NCBI GenBank assembly: GCA_031763025.1
Contig: JASSKH010000028.1
Span: 6,149,324-6,213,323 of the forward strand
DNA from: Macrocystis pyrifera
Taxonomy: Eukaryota > Sar > Phaeophyceae > Laminariales > Laminariaceae
Direction: 5' to 3'
Length of the DNA: 64,000 nt
Shown here: piece after piece, positions 10,785 to 21,529 of the stretch
Position numbering within the stretch: position 1 is the stretch's first letter
Layout of the letters: each line of letters starts with the position of its first letter
Notes under the pieces: model-generated
The model's input: only the letters and a program-made list of their open reading frames with translations
Database searches by the model: none
Told to the model about the DNA's origin: nothing
Made by a program: the position numbers and the translations under genes

Positions 10785-11459
10785 GTGGGAAAAGCTCAAG
10801 GAGGTGCGCACCACCTATTTACATATATAGTCAAAAAATGTTTCCCTCCATATAAACGAGTCCAATATCTCCTGAGTAAAGAACTTACATGCGTACTCGG
10901 TACTGGTGAAGGGTGTGTAAGCAAGAAGCATACCACCAGGTACCACGGGAGTACCACAAAGCTCGAAAGGTCTTCGTACCGAACGGGTGGATATCACCAA
11001 GGCATGAGGCACGAGGCACGAGGCATGCACTCTAAAGGGATGTACGGGCACACAGACATCACATGCAGACACTCCAACGAACTCACGGCCCACGCAGTCA
11101 ACAAACACTCGAACTCTCTCGAGCGAGAGTTTGCGAAGTTAAGTATCGACCGACCGGGAGAACTCACAGCTGATGCATTTCGAACGCAAATAAAATATTT
11201 TGTGAGACTGCAGGAGCGGCCCGCCCTAGGCCGGGGGCGCCAACCGCGAACCGCCAACAAGGTCCGAGAGCCCGAGGTACGGGAGTGCTTTCCAGCCCCG
11301 CGCAATCGTGAGCAATCAGAGCAATCCCAGTCAATAGTCGACAGCGTCCCCTTGGGCAGATATATCCAAGGTTGTTGTCGAAAGAGGGCACCCCTCGAGA
11401 GGCAAGAAGATGTGTACGAAAGGAAAAACGTAAACAGGTTGGGGGGGGAAAAAAAATGA
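10785..11459 (+). CDS. 224-codon ORF, unrecognised
   Basis: One of the longest plus-strand open frames outside transposons. It starts at ATG 10785 and stops at 11457-11459. The protein is basic and polar, without signal peptide, membrane segment or known motif. The central part (about residues 105-210, including LEREFAKLSIDRPGELTADA) looks more protein-like than the His/Ser/Thr-rich N-terminus. Long minus-strand frames overlap it (10994-11305, 11164-11481), so it may be chance or a remnant. No function proposed. Confidence 0.25.
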   Translation: MGKAQGGAHHLFTYIVKKCFPPYKRVQYLLSKELTCVLGTGEGCVSKKHTTRYHGSTTKLERSSYRTGGYHQGMRHEARGMHSKGMYGHTDITCRHSNELTAHAVNKHSNSLEREFAKLSIDRPGELTADAFRTQIKYFVRLQERPALGRGRQPRTANKVREPEVRECFPAPRNREQSEQSQSIVDSVPLGRYIQGCCRKRAPLERQEDVYERKNVNRLGGEKK

Positions 11460-11489
11460 CGATGGAAACAGAACAGGCCACACGAAGCA

Positions 11490-13225
11490 GCTCAGGTTAC
11501 TGGCGGGTTGGTAAGGGATGTTGTGTGTCCGACTTGCAGCGGAAGGGGAGGCGCACAATACGCGCGCTGCATGATGACACGTGCCCGCTGCCGCTGCTGC
11601 TGTTGTTGCACTCTCTTGCTACAGGTTGGTGAGGCAGCACTTTTCTCCTCATCATGACTAAGGTCGAAAGGGTAGCAGGCTGAGGGTTTCAGAGCCAACA
11701 TATACATCTGGTACGTGAGCAGAAGGACCAGGTATTCATTCATCAATTAAGAACAAAATACGATGCCTGGTATCATGTATTATAGTGATGCACTTAAGTT
11801 TGTATGTACAAAAATGTTTGGTCCTTTCTTGATCATACTTGTTCGTATGCGCACCATTGCAGACCAAACGCTGAGAAGGTCGACAGAGGAAGCCCGTCCA
11901 GATAAGCTCGTCGAGGTTTTGGGCGCGAACATATAATATGATACCTGGCTCTCGTACAGCAGTACACGCACATGTACGAGTACGACCTCCGGGTACAACA
12001 TGTGTCTCGTTGTTGAAGTACTGCTGTCACAGAACAAATGCTGCTGCTGCCTGTCGGTATGGGAGGCGAAATGCGATAAATAATGGCTTTTCGAGCATCG
12101 CTACAAACACTGCTCCTATGAATATGCACGCACGGCATGTCGTCATGCTCAAGAAAACGCGAGACGGAGCAGCTGCTACAGCGGTACCGTCGTAGCCAGT
12201 TACACACGGCACACAGAGCACGGTACGAAGGGAGAGGTAGTATCTACGACGGGGAAGGTGAATCCTCTCTGTCATTGAATCTGACCAATGGGAATGACTC
12301 TATCTCCTAGTCATTCCCATTGAATCTGACCAAGGCTAAATCCGACCGCAAAAGTTGGGCTGTGTTCGTCCCTCTGGTACCAAACTATGGGTTTCCCATT
12401 CCGGCTACAGAAGATATCTCTGCCACAGATGAGCACACCAAAACGCACCTGAGGTGATGAGAGGCTCGACGACTGCTGCCATCTTGCTGCGCATCAATTT
12501 GAACCAACGCCCAGGATTGACGATAGGATGGTGTTCTAAGAGTATTTCAGTTGTTCATTTGCTTCGAAGGCGTTTACACTTTTCTAAAACCTCTGACTTT
12601 CCCCCCCCCTGCGATCCGTTATTTCGTTCGGCTATACCAGTACCACGTTGCAGATTTTGCGAGAGGCCAGATCCTTGCCGTGCATAGACAATCGGAAGCT
12701 TCTACGAGCCGTCGCCCAACTATGGTAAAACATAGAGAAGGGACGCACACGTTTTGTGTCTACGGCTCCAGCTCGGGTGAGACTGGCAGAGCTACGTACG
12801 AGCACCTGCACTTGTTGCAAACTATCCCCACTTTCGACTTGCCCACTCGTCGCAAAATTGAGCAACAACAGCCAACAAGTCGATGCTGCGAACAGCCGTG
12901 TGTAGTTGGCAGCACAAATGAGCGCGTACGGATAGTACGCCCTATGCCCTGTGTCTGAACATGCCACCTCACTTCGGAGCATCCCGCTGCCCCGCTGATA
13001 TCCCTCGACGTCCCTGGTCCGCTCGCGTCCCTCCTCCCTGCTGTCCTGGAATTTTTATCGCTCCATAACGCCGACCAGTTAACACGCCCCAATCTTACTT
13101 GGATGTTTCACGCAAGCTGGGGAATCTTTTGGCAGATGGTGGCCACTTGACAGTCAACGGAGCGGGGCGGGTGAGCAATTGAGAGTCCATCGACGTGTGT
13201 TTCAGCTTTGCTTTCTTTAGGTCGT
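11490..13225. other. Intergenic, no recognised feature
   Basis: Many overlapping short frames on both strands, none recognisable. A short direct repeat TCATTCCCATTGAATCTGACC / TCATTGAATCTGACCAATGGG occurs at 12270-12335. TA-flanked words such as TACAGCAGTA appear here. Confidence 0.4.
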
Positions 13226-13230
13226 CTTAC

Positions 13231-13268
13231 CGCTGTTACTGCTGCTGCTGCTGCTGCTGCTGTTGCTG
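13231..13268. repeat. (CTG)n microsatellite
   Basis: About 12 CTG triplets, one interrupted. A small GTA run follows at 13368-13385. Confidence 0.85.
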
Positions 13269-13756
13269 TGTGCAGTATCGTGACTTGTGATTCGTAGTAT
13301 TCCCATCGAGCAGATGTTCCAGGCGTACGAGAACATATATATATATGTCCAGGGATTTTTTTACAGCGTAGTAGTAGTAGTAGTATGTGAGTCTGCGGCT
13401 ATGATACCACAGCAGCATGTTACAGGTGTCCCGCGTCCTCCCCGGCGAACATCGCAAGATAGATGCTCGTAGTATCGCTGTCGCAGCTGTCCTTGCGACC
13501 TTGCCCGCAAAAAGTTGTGGATCATACATGGATCGGATCTCCTCCGCATCGTAGCATTGCAGCCAGCCCTGCTTGCTCTACGTAACGTTCTTGTACTCGT
13601 ATGTACTCGTTCACACAGCAATGAGTTCGTGACATCGTCATATACCAGGTATATACATCTCACACATTGTTGTGGTCCTTGTCCCTACACATCGGTACGA
13701 GTAGTCGCGACTGACGTTTTTTGCCGGGCGGGCAGCCCAGGGCCCAAGGGCAGCCA

Positions 13757-14107
13757 TTTTTTTTTTTTTTTTGAAATCATCATTTTTTCTTTCCAGCCTA
13801 TATAATAACTCGTAGGAGGTTTTACCCTCAGCGATCTTCTGGACAAGCCGTGGTCACAGGTGTCGTCCCTTCTCCCTTCCCCCCCGGGAACGTGCCTTTA
13901 TTTTTGTCGCGCATAGGGCTCAGCACTTCCACTGCTCGTTGATTTGCATCGAATGTACAGCTAACTCACGCTCTCGTGCTTCCGCTAATCAATTTCAATT
14001 TTGTGCAAGAAAAAGTCCCTACGAGCATGCACTCGGTGAGACTCGAACCCACGAAATTTGATCTTGCATGTGATAGGCTCGCGGACCACCTACCAAGCCA
14101 CCGGGGA
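13757..14107 (-). repeat. SINE-A, full-length (tRNA-derived)
   Basis: Read on minus: a tRNA-like head beginning near 14107 with CCCCGGTGGCTTGGTAGGTGG (A box) and GGGTTCGAGTCTCACC (B box), then a 200-bp body, then a poly(A) tail seen as T at 13757-13772. Same organisation as 50049-50373. A tRNA head, unrelated body and A tail define a SINE. Mobilisation by a LINE is inferred. Confidence 0.85.
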
Positions 14108-14151
14108 CGTGCGTATATACGGATATCGTACGATATCGTACTCGTATCATA

Positions 14152-14257
14152 TTACGGGGGTCCATAGTTAACGGGACCAAATTTTGTTGGTAAAAATAGG
14201 TAAATATATAGTTTTTTATGCATACCATAGGTCCTATTAATTACGGACCCCCCGTAA
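14152..14257. mobile_element. M1 MITE copy 4
   Basis: 106 bp, perfect ends TTACGGGGGTCCATAGTTAA and ...CCCCGTAA, TA at both flanks. It sits about 45 bp beyond the head of SINE-A. Confidence 0.9.
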
Positions 14258-14579
14258 TAGTATCATACACGAAGTACCTGTGGTATACATGTACCTGGAA
14301 AACCTGGTACTCGTACGAACATATTATTATTAATATATTAATAGTAAGAAGTACTCTGTATTTCTGTCCCTAAATGTAAGGACAGTTTGGATTTATAAAC
14401 CGAGAGTTTTTGATATTCTGCATAGCATTCGTAGCAGCGGAGAGAGAAAACCGCCTGCGAGTACAATGTACGTACGTACGTCATGTATGTGTGTGTTTTG
14501 TTCTGGTCAAAAATCACTGAACGGCATGAAGAAAGCATGCCCCGTCTCTCCCCGGTGTGTTTTCTTCGAAGTTACCCGC

Positions 14580-14580
<1 letters not shown>

Positions 14581-14612
<32 letters not shown>

Positions 14613-14625
14613 GTTGTTGTTGTTC

Positions 14626-14665
<40 letters not shown>
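14581..14665. repeat. (CTG)n microsatellite
   Basis: Two CTG arrays separated by CCGTTGTTGTTGTTCTTG. The poly-Ala/Leu/Cys/Ser frames are artefacts. Confidence 0.95.
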
Positions 14666-14668
<3 letters not shown>

Positions 14669-14745
14669 TCTTTTTTTCTTCTTCTTTTTGCCCCTTTTTT
14701 CCATTCATTTTCTTCGCCCTTCTTTTCTCTCTCCTTCCTACCAAA

Positions 14746-14900
14746 TAGTCGTAACTCAGATCCGGGGTCACGCAGCAGGTCCCCCTCCCCCCTTCGCTAC
14801 GGTTCTTGCCTTGATTTTTTATCGCGATAAGAATTCAGCCCTTTCTTCCCTCGTCGACTCGCGTCGAGTTGCACACTATTATTGATACCATTAATACAAT
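14746..14900 (-). repeat. SINE-B copy
   Basis: GTCGTAACTCAGATCCGGGG, TTATCGCGATAAGAATTCAGC and GTCGACTCGCGTCGAGTTGC match 8366-8505 closely and 739-925 in reverse. Confidence 0.65.
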
Positions 14901-15055
14901 TCCAATTACCCTCTGACAACGTCTCGTGCTTGTTCCAATCATACCATCCGCATATAAAAGGATATATATTACAGTATTAGAAAAATCCATTGACTTCGTA
15001 ATTTTTTCTTGCCATCCGACAATGTTTATGTGGCATGAGCTTCAAAGCTGATACT

Positions 15056-15132
15056 CTCCAGTATCTTTCTAGTTGTGAAGAATCAGCACGGACACTGGGC
15101 TTGCTGGATGTCGACGAGTAGAAGAACGGACA
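15056..15132 (-). repeat. SINE-C fragment
   Basis: Contains GAAGAATCAGCACGGACACTG, GCTGGATGTCGACGAGTAGA and AGAACGG, the SINE-C 5' half in reverse orientation. Confidence 0.7.
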
Positions 15133-15369
15133 CACAGCAGTAACTCATGAACTCACAAGAGAGGGAAAAACCACGAGAACAAAACGAGCCCTCCCTCTGC
15201 AGAACAAGTCTACCAGGAACTCCCTTCTGTCTGTACCTACTCCCGACTTGATTGAGCTCTATGTACTCCATTGTCGCGGTCCTTTTCCTGTCCTTGGTCC
15301 TTACACCTCTCTCTCATAAACGTGCTCTTATTTTCTACCAGGTACCCCATTATATTGTTTCATTGTTAA

Positions 15370-15458
15370 CCCCTTTAGTACGGCAGTCCCGATTTGGGGA
15401 CAAACCCGTCTAATTCCAAGTGATCTGTCCCCAAAAAAGGACTGCGGTACTAAAATGG
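15370..15458. mobile_element. PB MITE, intact, TTAA-flanked
   Basis: 89 bp with inverted ends CCCCTTTAGTACGGCAGTCC and GACTGCGGTACTAAAATGG. Both sides are flanked by TTAA (15366-15369 and 15459-15462). A TTAA target duplication with CCC(T/C)TT ends is the hallmark of piggyBac-type elements. It is too short to code, so it is a non-autonomous derivative. Confidence 0.8.
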
Positions 15459-15579
15459 TTAAGTGTCAGTGCGTCATTTGTTCTCCGTCTTGGTATGCTA
15501 CTACTACTGCTGTTGTTGTTTATCATATCTTCGAGAGAGGGAACTGCCCGCGCTCCCTCTACCTCCTGGTATACTGCTG

Positions 15580-15684
15580 TTACGGGGGTCCATAGTTAAT
15601 GGGACCAAATTTTGTTAGTAAAAATAGGTAAATATATAGGTTTTTATGTATACCATAGGTCCTATTAACTATGGACCCCCGCAA
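15580..15684. mobile_element. M1 MITE copy 5
   Basis: 105 bp, TTACGGGGGTCCATAGTTAA ... CCCCCGCAA. The left flank is TG rather than TA, perhaps a later mutation. Confidence 0.85.
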
Positions 15685-15701
15685 TATATATATATGCCGT
15701 A

Positions 15702-15779
15702 CCACTCTGTACCTAAATAAAAGGACCGTTCGAATATTAATACCAAGTGAAAAAAGTCATTAGATTTAGGGACGGCGTG
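15702..15779. mobile_element. P3 MITE copy
   Basis: CCACTCTGTACCTAAATAAA / GGACCGT at left and ACGGCGTGG at right, aligned with 54120-54198 and 61666-61744. It carries TATTAATA at 15735, also present in the 61.7-kb copy. Confidence 0.65.
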
Positions 15780-15857
15780 GTGGTCTCTAATACCCCGTCC
15801 GCCGCGAAACCCCAATCCAAATATAGCCTCATTTCACTCCTATTAATACTATTGCAT

Positions 15858-16077
15858 AGTGCGAGAGCGTGAGTTAGCTGCAATCGATGAAAATCGACGA
15901 GCAGTGGGAATGCTCAACCCTATGCGCGACAAAAAATGAAGGCACGTACCGGGGGGGAGAAGGGACGACACCTGTGACCACGGCTTGTTCAGAAGATCGC
16001 TGAGGGTAAAACCTCCTGCGAGTTAGGCTGGAAAGTAAAAGTGACGATTAAAAAAAATTATAATTAAAAAAAAATAG
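15858..16077 (+). repeat. SINE-A, 5'-truncated
   Basis: Body from GCGAGAGCGTGAGTTAGCTG through GAAGGGACGACACCTGTGACC and GTTAGGCTGGAAAGT to an A-rich tail near 16050-16077. The tRNA-like head is missing. 5' truncation fits incomplete reverse transcription. Confidence 0.8.
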
Positions 16078-16079
16078 TG

Positions 16080-16760
16080 ATTGATGCGTACAATAGTAGG
16101 TACGTATATATCTGGCAGATTAACGACGTCTCAACCCCCCTAAAACAAAGAACGAGCATTTGGAAAGAACCGAACGGTACTTTTATTTTGCCAGAGATCT
16201 TGAATAATTGCTTCTGATGGGTTCACGAAAGCGCATATTGTACTTATATGCTTCGATTCCATGCATGTGAAGTGTGAACGTGTGAACTATTAATAGTGAT
16301 TCTTGGAAGAGGATGAAAATGGGTTGACCCGCTTGTTAACTAGTTACTGTTGTTATCGGAAATGTCGTATTACAGCCGAGATAGGCCGTGCTTGTGTATA
16401 CTTATTGCTTACGGACCAGGGATATAATTAGCTGTTGCGCTGTTGCGCTGGCGCAACATTGTGATCAAAATAGCCGTTTTCCGCAACAGTCGCGCAGCGC
16501 CACACGCGATTTTGGACGCCCAACTTTTTTGGCCGCAGGCCCCAAAAAAATGTTGCGACCTTTTTCGTTCGCCGTACTCGTATGCTTTTTTTTTTTTTTT
16601 CGAAACACTGATAATCAAATTCGCCTTGGGCGAAAAAAAATTGAGCCCCCTTTTCGGATTCGCCGCAGGTGATGCTTTTTTTTTTCAGGCCCTTTTTTCT
16701 ATTCGCCTGCAGTAGTAGGAAAAATAACATTAGGTTCTGATCCCGATACACCCTTTTTTC
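16080..16760. other. Intergenic, homopolymer-T rich
   Basis: T runs at 16587-16600 and 16675-16685 interleaved with TTCGCC/GCGAA words. No gene recognised. Confidence 0.4.
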
Positions 16761-16837
16761 AGGTTCGGGAGGCGTCTAAACGCACTTTGTTACTTGGTTT
16801 TCGGGCATATGTTCGCGCATGCATCGCAATTTTTTAG

Positions 16838-16930
16838 CCTCCGGCGGGTCTTCCGGGAGGGGCTCCCGGGGGGACCCTCCGGGGGCCCTCCCGGGTGGCC
16901 CCTGCGGGGGGCTTGCGCTCCTGCGGCGCG
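16838..16930. other. GC-rich cluster of short hairpins
   Basis: Tightly packed complementary words (TCCGGGAGGGGCTCCCGG, GACCCTCCGGGGGCCCTCCCGG, CCCCTGCGGGGG) in otherwise moderate-GC DNA. It could fold into several GC hairpins. No coding claim is made for the frame crossing it. Confidence 0.6.
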
Positions 16931-16934
16931 CAAC

Positions 16935-18060
16935 ACGCCTTGCGTCGCGCGCAGCAGACACCGGACCACAATTATATTCCCGGTAAGTACTTACTTTCGG
17001 CGAAAAAAAATGCCTCCTTTCGGGTCGTTACGGCCAGAACAGGGGACGCTTAGGGCACTTCCCCGCTAGGATCGAGAGGCACCTCCAAAGCCAAACGCGG
17101 AGGGAAAATATTTTTCTTGTTCCTGAACCCAAGATGCGTGACTTGCAGGTGCCACGCCAACTGTTGTAAACGCCCAATTGGCTGGCGGGGGACATCGATG
17201 AAGGGACCGAATATCTCGTGCACACCAGAGTGCTCCCTGTATTTATTTGCTCCCCGGGCAAGGTTGATGTACTCGTACCTGCCACATTTATTTGCCTTTT
17301 GAGCTTGCGCTTGAATGTCGCTGTGCTACATTTGTTCCATACTACAATGACCTACTGAAGTCACGTGACTCGAGCGCCGTAGGTCAGCGGGCAGTGCTAT
17401 CGTATGAAACCGACGACAATACAAGTTTTCGAGTTCATTGAATCTCACCGACGTCGTAACACTAAAATTAGTCTGCGGGGCACTCCCCTCGCCCCGTCTC
17501 CAAATACTACATACCTGGTACCCTGGTGTTGTACTGCTGTACTGGTACCAGGTAGTGTCCAATAGGAGCACAGCAGTATCATAGCCGGTAATGATTCCTC
17601 CAGCGCGCACGGTCGACAATAACTGCGAATTCGAACGCACGACAAACCCTTTGTGGTTGTCTGGCACTACCCTCGTGCCTGGCACTACCCACGTGCCTAC
17701 AGACTCAAGCGACCGAATAGGCCGGTTGGCAGTTCTATACAACCAACAAATGGTGGACAGCAGTCTGTGGGCTCGAATCTCGCCTTGCTTCACACCAGGT
17801 ACTCGCATCGCTTGTTGTTTACGAGCGTGCGGGGTGGAGATAAAGTCAATGGTCGTGATCGTGTGCTCCTGGATGCACTATTATTAGTGCTTGGAGAGGG
17901 CCCCGGAGATCAATGCAGGATGGTGAGATTTATCGAATCCGGAAGTACATATTTCGTTGGTTATGTAGCAACTACTCACTGACGTACTTAAGTCAGTATC
18001 ACTGGGGTGTTTGCGAAAAATGGTTGGGTTGAGGATCTTGTAGTTTATATACATCGCGTG
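16935..18060. other. Intergenic, no recognised feature
   Basis: Contains a 160-codon minus frame (17326-17808) and overlapping plus frames without recognisable domains. Two TACC(A/T)GGTA words lie near 17513 and 17546. A B-box-like GGGCTCGAATCTCGCC is at about 17769 without a convincing A box. Confidence 0.4.
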
Positions 18061-18062
18061 GC

Positions 18063-18455
18063 GCGCAATTAAAGTCCGCGAAAAGCTGTCCGGTGACGTA
18101 TAAAATTTGCCCTGTTTTTTCTTGGCATCGGAGAGGGGTCGAGATTTTTTGTCGTCCATCTTCTACAGACCAGCGCCAAAGTGCTTTTTATCAGACGCCT
18201 GGTCAGCCCACGCCACATATCACCGACCGAGGTGTGAGCACTGTGACACTAGGGTGGGTCGGAGACCTTAATCAGCGCGTTCCGTTCAGATTTCATGACG
18301 GTGTCGTTGGTTTTGTCGATCGACGTCTGCCGAGGATGTTCACAAAAAGTTGGCTGTAATCTCCAGAGCCTGCGAGAACAGGGGTTTTGTACACATTGCG
18401 CCCCGCGCAATTAAAGTCCGCGAAAGCTGTCCCGAGACGTACAAAATTTGCCAGT
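18063..18455. repeat. Direct repeat pair, about 50 bp, spaced 340 bp
   Basis: GCGCAATTAAAGTCCGCGAAA ... ACGTATAAAATTTGCC at 18063-18112 recurs with few changes at 18403-18453. The intervening sequence is unique. The repeats could be ends of an unrecognised insertion. Confidence 0.55.
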
Positions 18456-18716
18456 CTGTTTCCTGATCAGAATAGCAATCCCAACCCACGAAAAACTAAT
18501 TGCTGAGGGAATAAATGACCCAAACGACGTTTCTAATGTGCAAGTATTCATGGGTGGGGTAACTTTGTGGGTTGGTTAGCAAACGGAGCAACTTCTGATT
18601 CGCCTGTTTAACTCAATCAGCTCTCCCCCTTTTTGTCGGTTTCAAACATTAATATTGTTTATGTCCCAGTCCCAACCAAGTTGGATCATCGCGAAACACC
18701 ACGATAAGTATTAATA

Positions 18717-18820
18717 TTACGGGGGGCCATAGTAAATAGGCCCTATGGTACACACAAAAACCTATATGTTTTCTTATTTTTCTCACATTATTTGGTCCTC
18801 TTTACTATGGTCCCCCGCAA
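18717..18820. mobile_element. M1 MITE copy 6
   Basis: 104 bp, ends TTACGGGGGGCCATAG and CCCCCGCAA, TA-flanked. The left flank reads TATTAATA (18709-18716), so the element abuts a footprint-like octamer. Confidence 0.9.
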
Positions 18821-18927
18821 TAGTATACTGGGTATATAGTGCTATGTAACCTGCAGAGCAGGAATCAACGCTACCGACGCCCGGTGCTAGAACGCACTCA
18901 CAGCCGGTAACTCTTGAAGAAACCCTA

Positions 18928-19032
18928 ATACGGGGGACCGTAGTAAATAGGACCAAATATTGTTAGTAAAAATAGGTGAATATATAGGTGTTTGTGTACA
19001 CCATATGTCCTATTAACTATGGACCCCCGTAA
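18928..19032. mobile_element. M1 MITE copy 7
   Basis: 105 bp, ATACGGGGGACCGTAG...ACCCCCGTAA, lying 107 bp from copy 6. Slightly diverged left end. Confidence 0.85.
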
Positions 19033-19124
19033 TAGCGCGAAAAAGCGCGCCCGTATGATGATACCGCCACTAACTACATGCAGCGTCCCCAGTGTCGATA
19101 GTATCTAGGGAGTCAAACAAATCC

Positions 19125-19495
19125 CCTCTGTTTGGTGGTGAACACATGCTGGTGTTGTTGTAGCACGCTGAGACACTCCATGCGCCATCAGGCGCGCGCC
19201 TCTGTTTGGTGGCGAACACATGCTGGTGTTGTTGTAGCGCGCTGAGACACTCCATGCGCCATCAGGCGCGCGCCTCTGTTTGGTGGTGAACACATGCTGG
19301 TGTTGCTGTAGCGCGCTGAGACACTCCATGCGCCATCAGGCGCGCGCCTCTGTTTGGTGGTGAACACATGCTGGTGTTGTTGTACCGCGCTGAGACACTC
19401 CATGCGCCATCAGGCGCGCGCCTCTGTTTGGTGGCGAACACATGCTGGTGTTGTTGTACCCCGCGCTGAGACACTCCATGCGGCATCAGGCGAAC
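19125..19495. repeat. 74-bp minisatellite, 5 units
   Basis: The unit begins CCTCTGTTTGGTGGTGAACA and ends TGCGCCATCAGGCGCGCG. Starts lie at about 19125, 19199, 19273, 19347 and 19421. The period is not a multiple of three, so the repeated peptide frames on the minus strand are not a protein repeat. Confidence 0.9.
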
Positions 19496-19869
19496 CAAGC
19501 GTGCTGCCGCGTTTTGGCATTGCAGCATCAGTCTACACTGTTGTACAGCAGTGTAGCAGTCAGCGGTAATAACACGGACCAAAATTCGCTATCTTCGCGA
19601 AGAAAGTACCGCACAACACGCAAAGAGTAGCACACAGACACACACACACACCTGCTGGGACGAATTTCAGACCCGGTTTCCTCCAAAACATGCCTTTTAA
19701 GAGGGGGCGCACACACAACGAAAATGGCAGCTTTGGAAATATTTCGTCGGGAAGGTTGCATATATATATAGACGTATCGCTCGCGGCGTATTCAGTGCGC
19801 CCTCGCCGTTTTCGAGAAACCCAGCTTTTGAAAATCGTCCGGGGGGGGGTGTGTTATCTTATCACCCTA

Positions 19870-19976
19870 TTACGGGGGACCATAGCTAACAGGACCTACG
19901 GTACACACAAAAACCTATGTATTTACCTATTTTTACTAACAATTTTTGGTCCTGTTTTTACTATGGACCCCCGTGA
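19870..19976. mobile_element. M1 MITE copy 8
   Basis: 107 bp, TTACGGGGGACCATAGCTAA ... CCCCCGTGA, TA at both flanks. Confidence 0.9.
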
Positions 19977-20254
19977 TAGTGTCATACGGTACGCGAGTGA
20001 CATAGAAACATCGTGAGAGGAGACTGAAGTTTATACGTGCTGAGCTGTTGCTACTCTCGTGTTGTACGTGCATGCGTCGTGGAGACCTTAGGTCGGGGTA
20101 ATTTTTTTGGAGAATTTTAGAGCAATTTGGTCGAACGGCTTGCCGACGACGCCAAGGCGTAATGACCAAAAACGATCAAAACCGCTCGTGGTGTAGCATT
20201 TGTCACACGTACGGAAATATTGGGAGAAATTAAACCGTTGCTGGAATGGAATTC

Positions 20255-21060
20255 CGACAATTTAAAGCCAGTTCTTCTTCTTCTCATAGATTTGTGTGGG
20301 ATAAAACAGCAGTGGCGACACCCCCCGATGGGGTCGGTGCAGCCAGCCGCCTCGTCATGATTAGAGAAAAGATTCATGATTGTTTCGAGACGATATCATT
20401 CTGGGCGGATCTTTATTGTCCTTGGCAGCATGGTGTAAAATAGAAACTTGGATCGTTCAGACCTCTCTCTCCCTGACAAGGTCGGATCGGTGGGTGGGTG
20501 GGTAGGTAGTGGGGTGGGTGGATGTGTGGCGACTCGTTCGAGATCCCTCCTGTCTCTTGTTTCCGCGGCGAAGCATTTGCGCCTGCTTGGGTTGTGAGAC
20601 TTGACCTGGGTTCTTAGCGCACGGGCTACGTAGCCTTAGGGCATGTTTTTATCGTCCCTCCGCCCCCGTCTGTACTACTTGTTGGAAGCATCTGTAAATT
20701 CTAGCCGGTTCTTCTCTGATACCTGATAGTGGGGGATATGGTATGACAGCAGTGGCAGCACCTCCCGCTGGGATCGGTGCAGTCCCCTGTCGCCAACAGG
20801 AAGAAACACCTTCTCCACCAGTACATTCGAGACAAGCTCAACCTTATACCTGGTACCAGTCCGATGTACGTACAAGAAAATAGTCGATCGTTAGATATAT
20901 CGCTGAAAATGTCGAGCGGGTAGGTGGGTGGGTGGGTGGCGATTCAACAGATATCTCTCTTGTTTCCTGTTTTCCGTGGCTAAGCTTAAGTCTCATTTTG
21001 AGTTGTGAGACTGATCCGGCCTTCTCCTAGGACTGGGGGCTGCCTCCTTATTCACCCTAC
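20255..21060. repeat. Tandem duplication, unit about 430 bp
   Basis: Blocks recur in order: GCAGTGGC(G/A)(A/G)CACC(C/T)CCCG with GATCGGTGCAG-type sequence (20310 and 20750), the (GGGT)n run (20490 and 20920), and TGTGAGACTTGACC / TGTGAGACTGATCC (20595 and 21005). Diverged copies, so an old duplication. No gene recognised. Confidence 0.6.
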
Positions 21061-21420
21061 GGGGGTACAGCGGATAGGGGATGTTGGTAGCATTCTTCCG
21101 CCCCCAGCGATGCGTACGATGTATCCGATCTCCGAGCCAGTCCTTGTCAGATACACCTGGTATTTGCAGAATGACACAGTGGCAACATCTTCGCGCGGCC
21201 GGCGTATCCCACGCTCCTCACGGCATATATAAGCTCAATCCGACCGACCTGACTTTCGTACGAACGGAAAACTCCTTATTATATGTTGCACTCGTGCGTA
21301 TGTAAAGCTCAATCCGACCTGACTTTCGTTTGAACAGAAAGCGCCATTTTGTTACACACGTCGTACTCGTGCGTCACGGCGTGTGTCCGAAAGCCTCCAA
21401 CGAGCGGCTTTGCTCGCTCA

Positions 21421-21526
21421 CCCCTAAAATGGGGGCTGCAGTGCCGCTTCGGGGGCAAACCAAACTCTCGAGTAGGTTCGAGTAGGATGTCCCCAGGACG
21501 GGACTATAATGTGTGCCCTAAAAGCG
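21421..21526. mobile_element. PB MITE copy, diverged
   Basis: CCCCTAAAATGGGGGCTGCAG at left and GACGGGACTATAATG...CCCTAAAAGCG at right, the latter followed by TTAA. The interior contains GGGGGCAAACC and ATGTCCCC. Confidence 0.55.
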
Positions 21527-21529
21527 TTA

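Noticed and set aside
14466..14885. 139-codon frame with poly-Ala
   Set aside because: Produced by the CTG microsatellite, then continues into a SINE-B copy.
19125..19495. Possible CRISPR-like array
   Set aside because: Units are contiguous without unique spacers, and the DNA is eukaryotic.
19070..19582. Repeated CLSALQQHQHVF-type peptide on minus
   Set aside because: The 74-bp period shifts frame every unit; it is a minisatellite, not a repeat protein.
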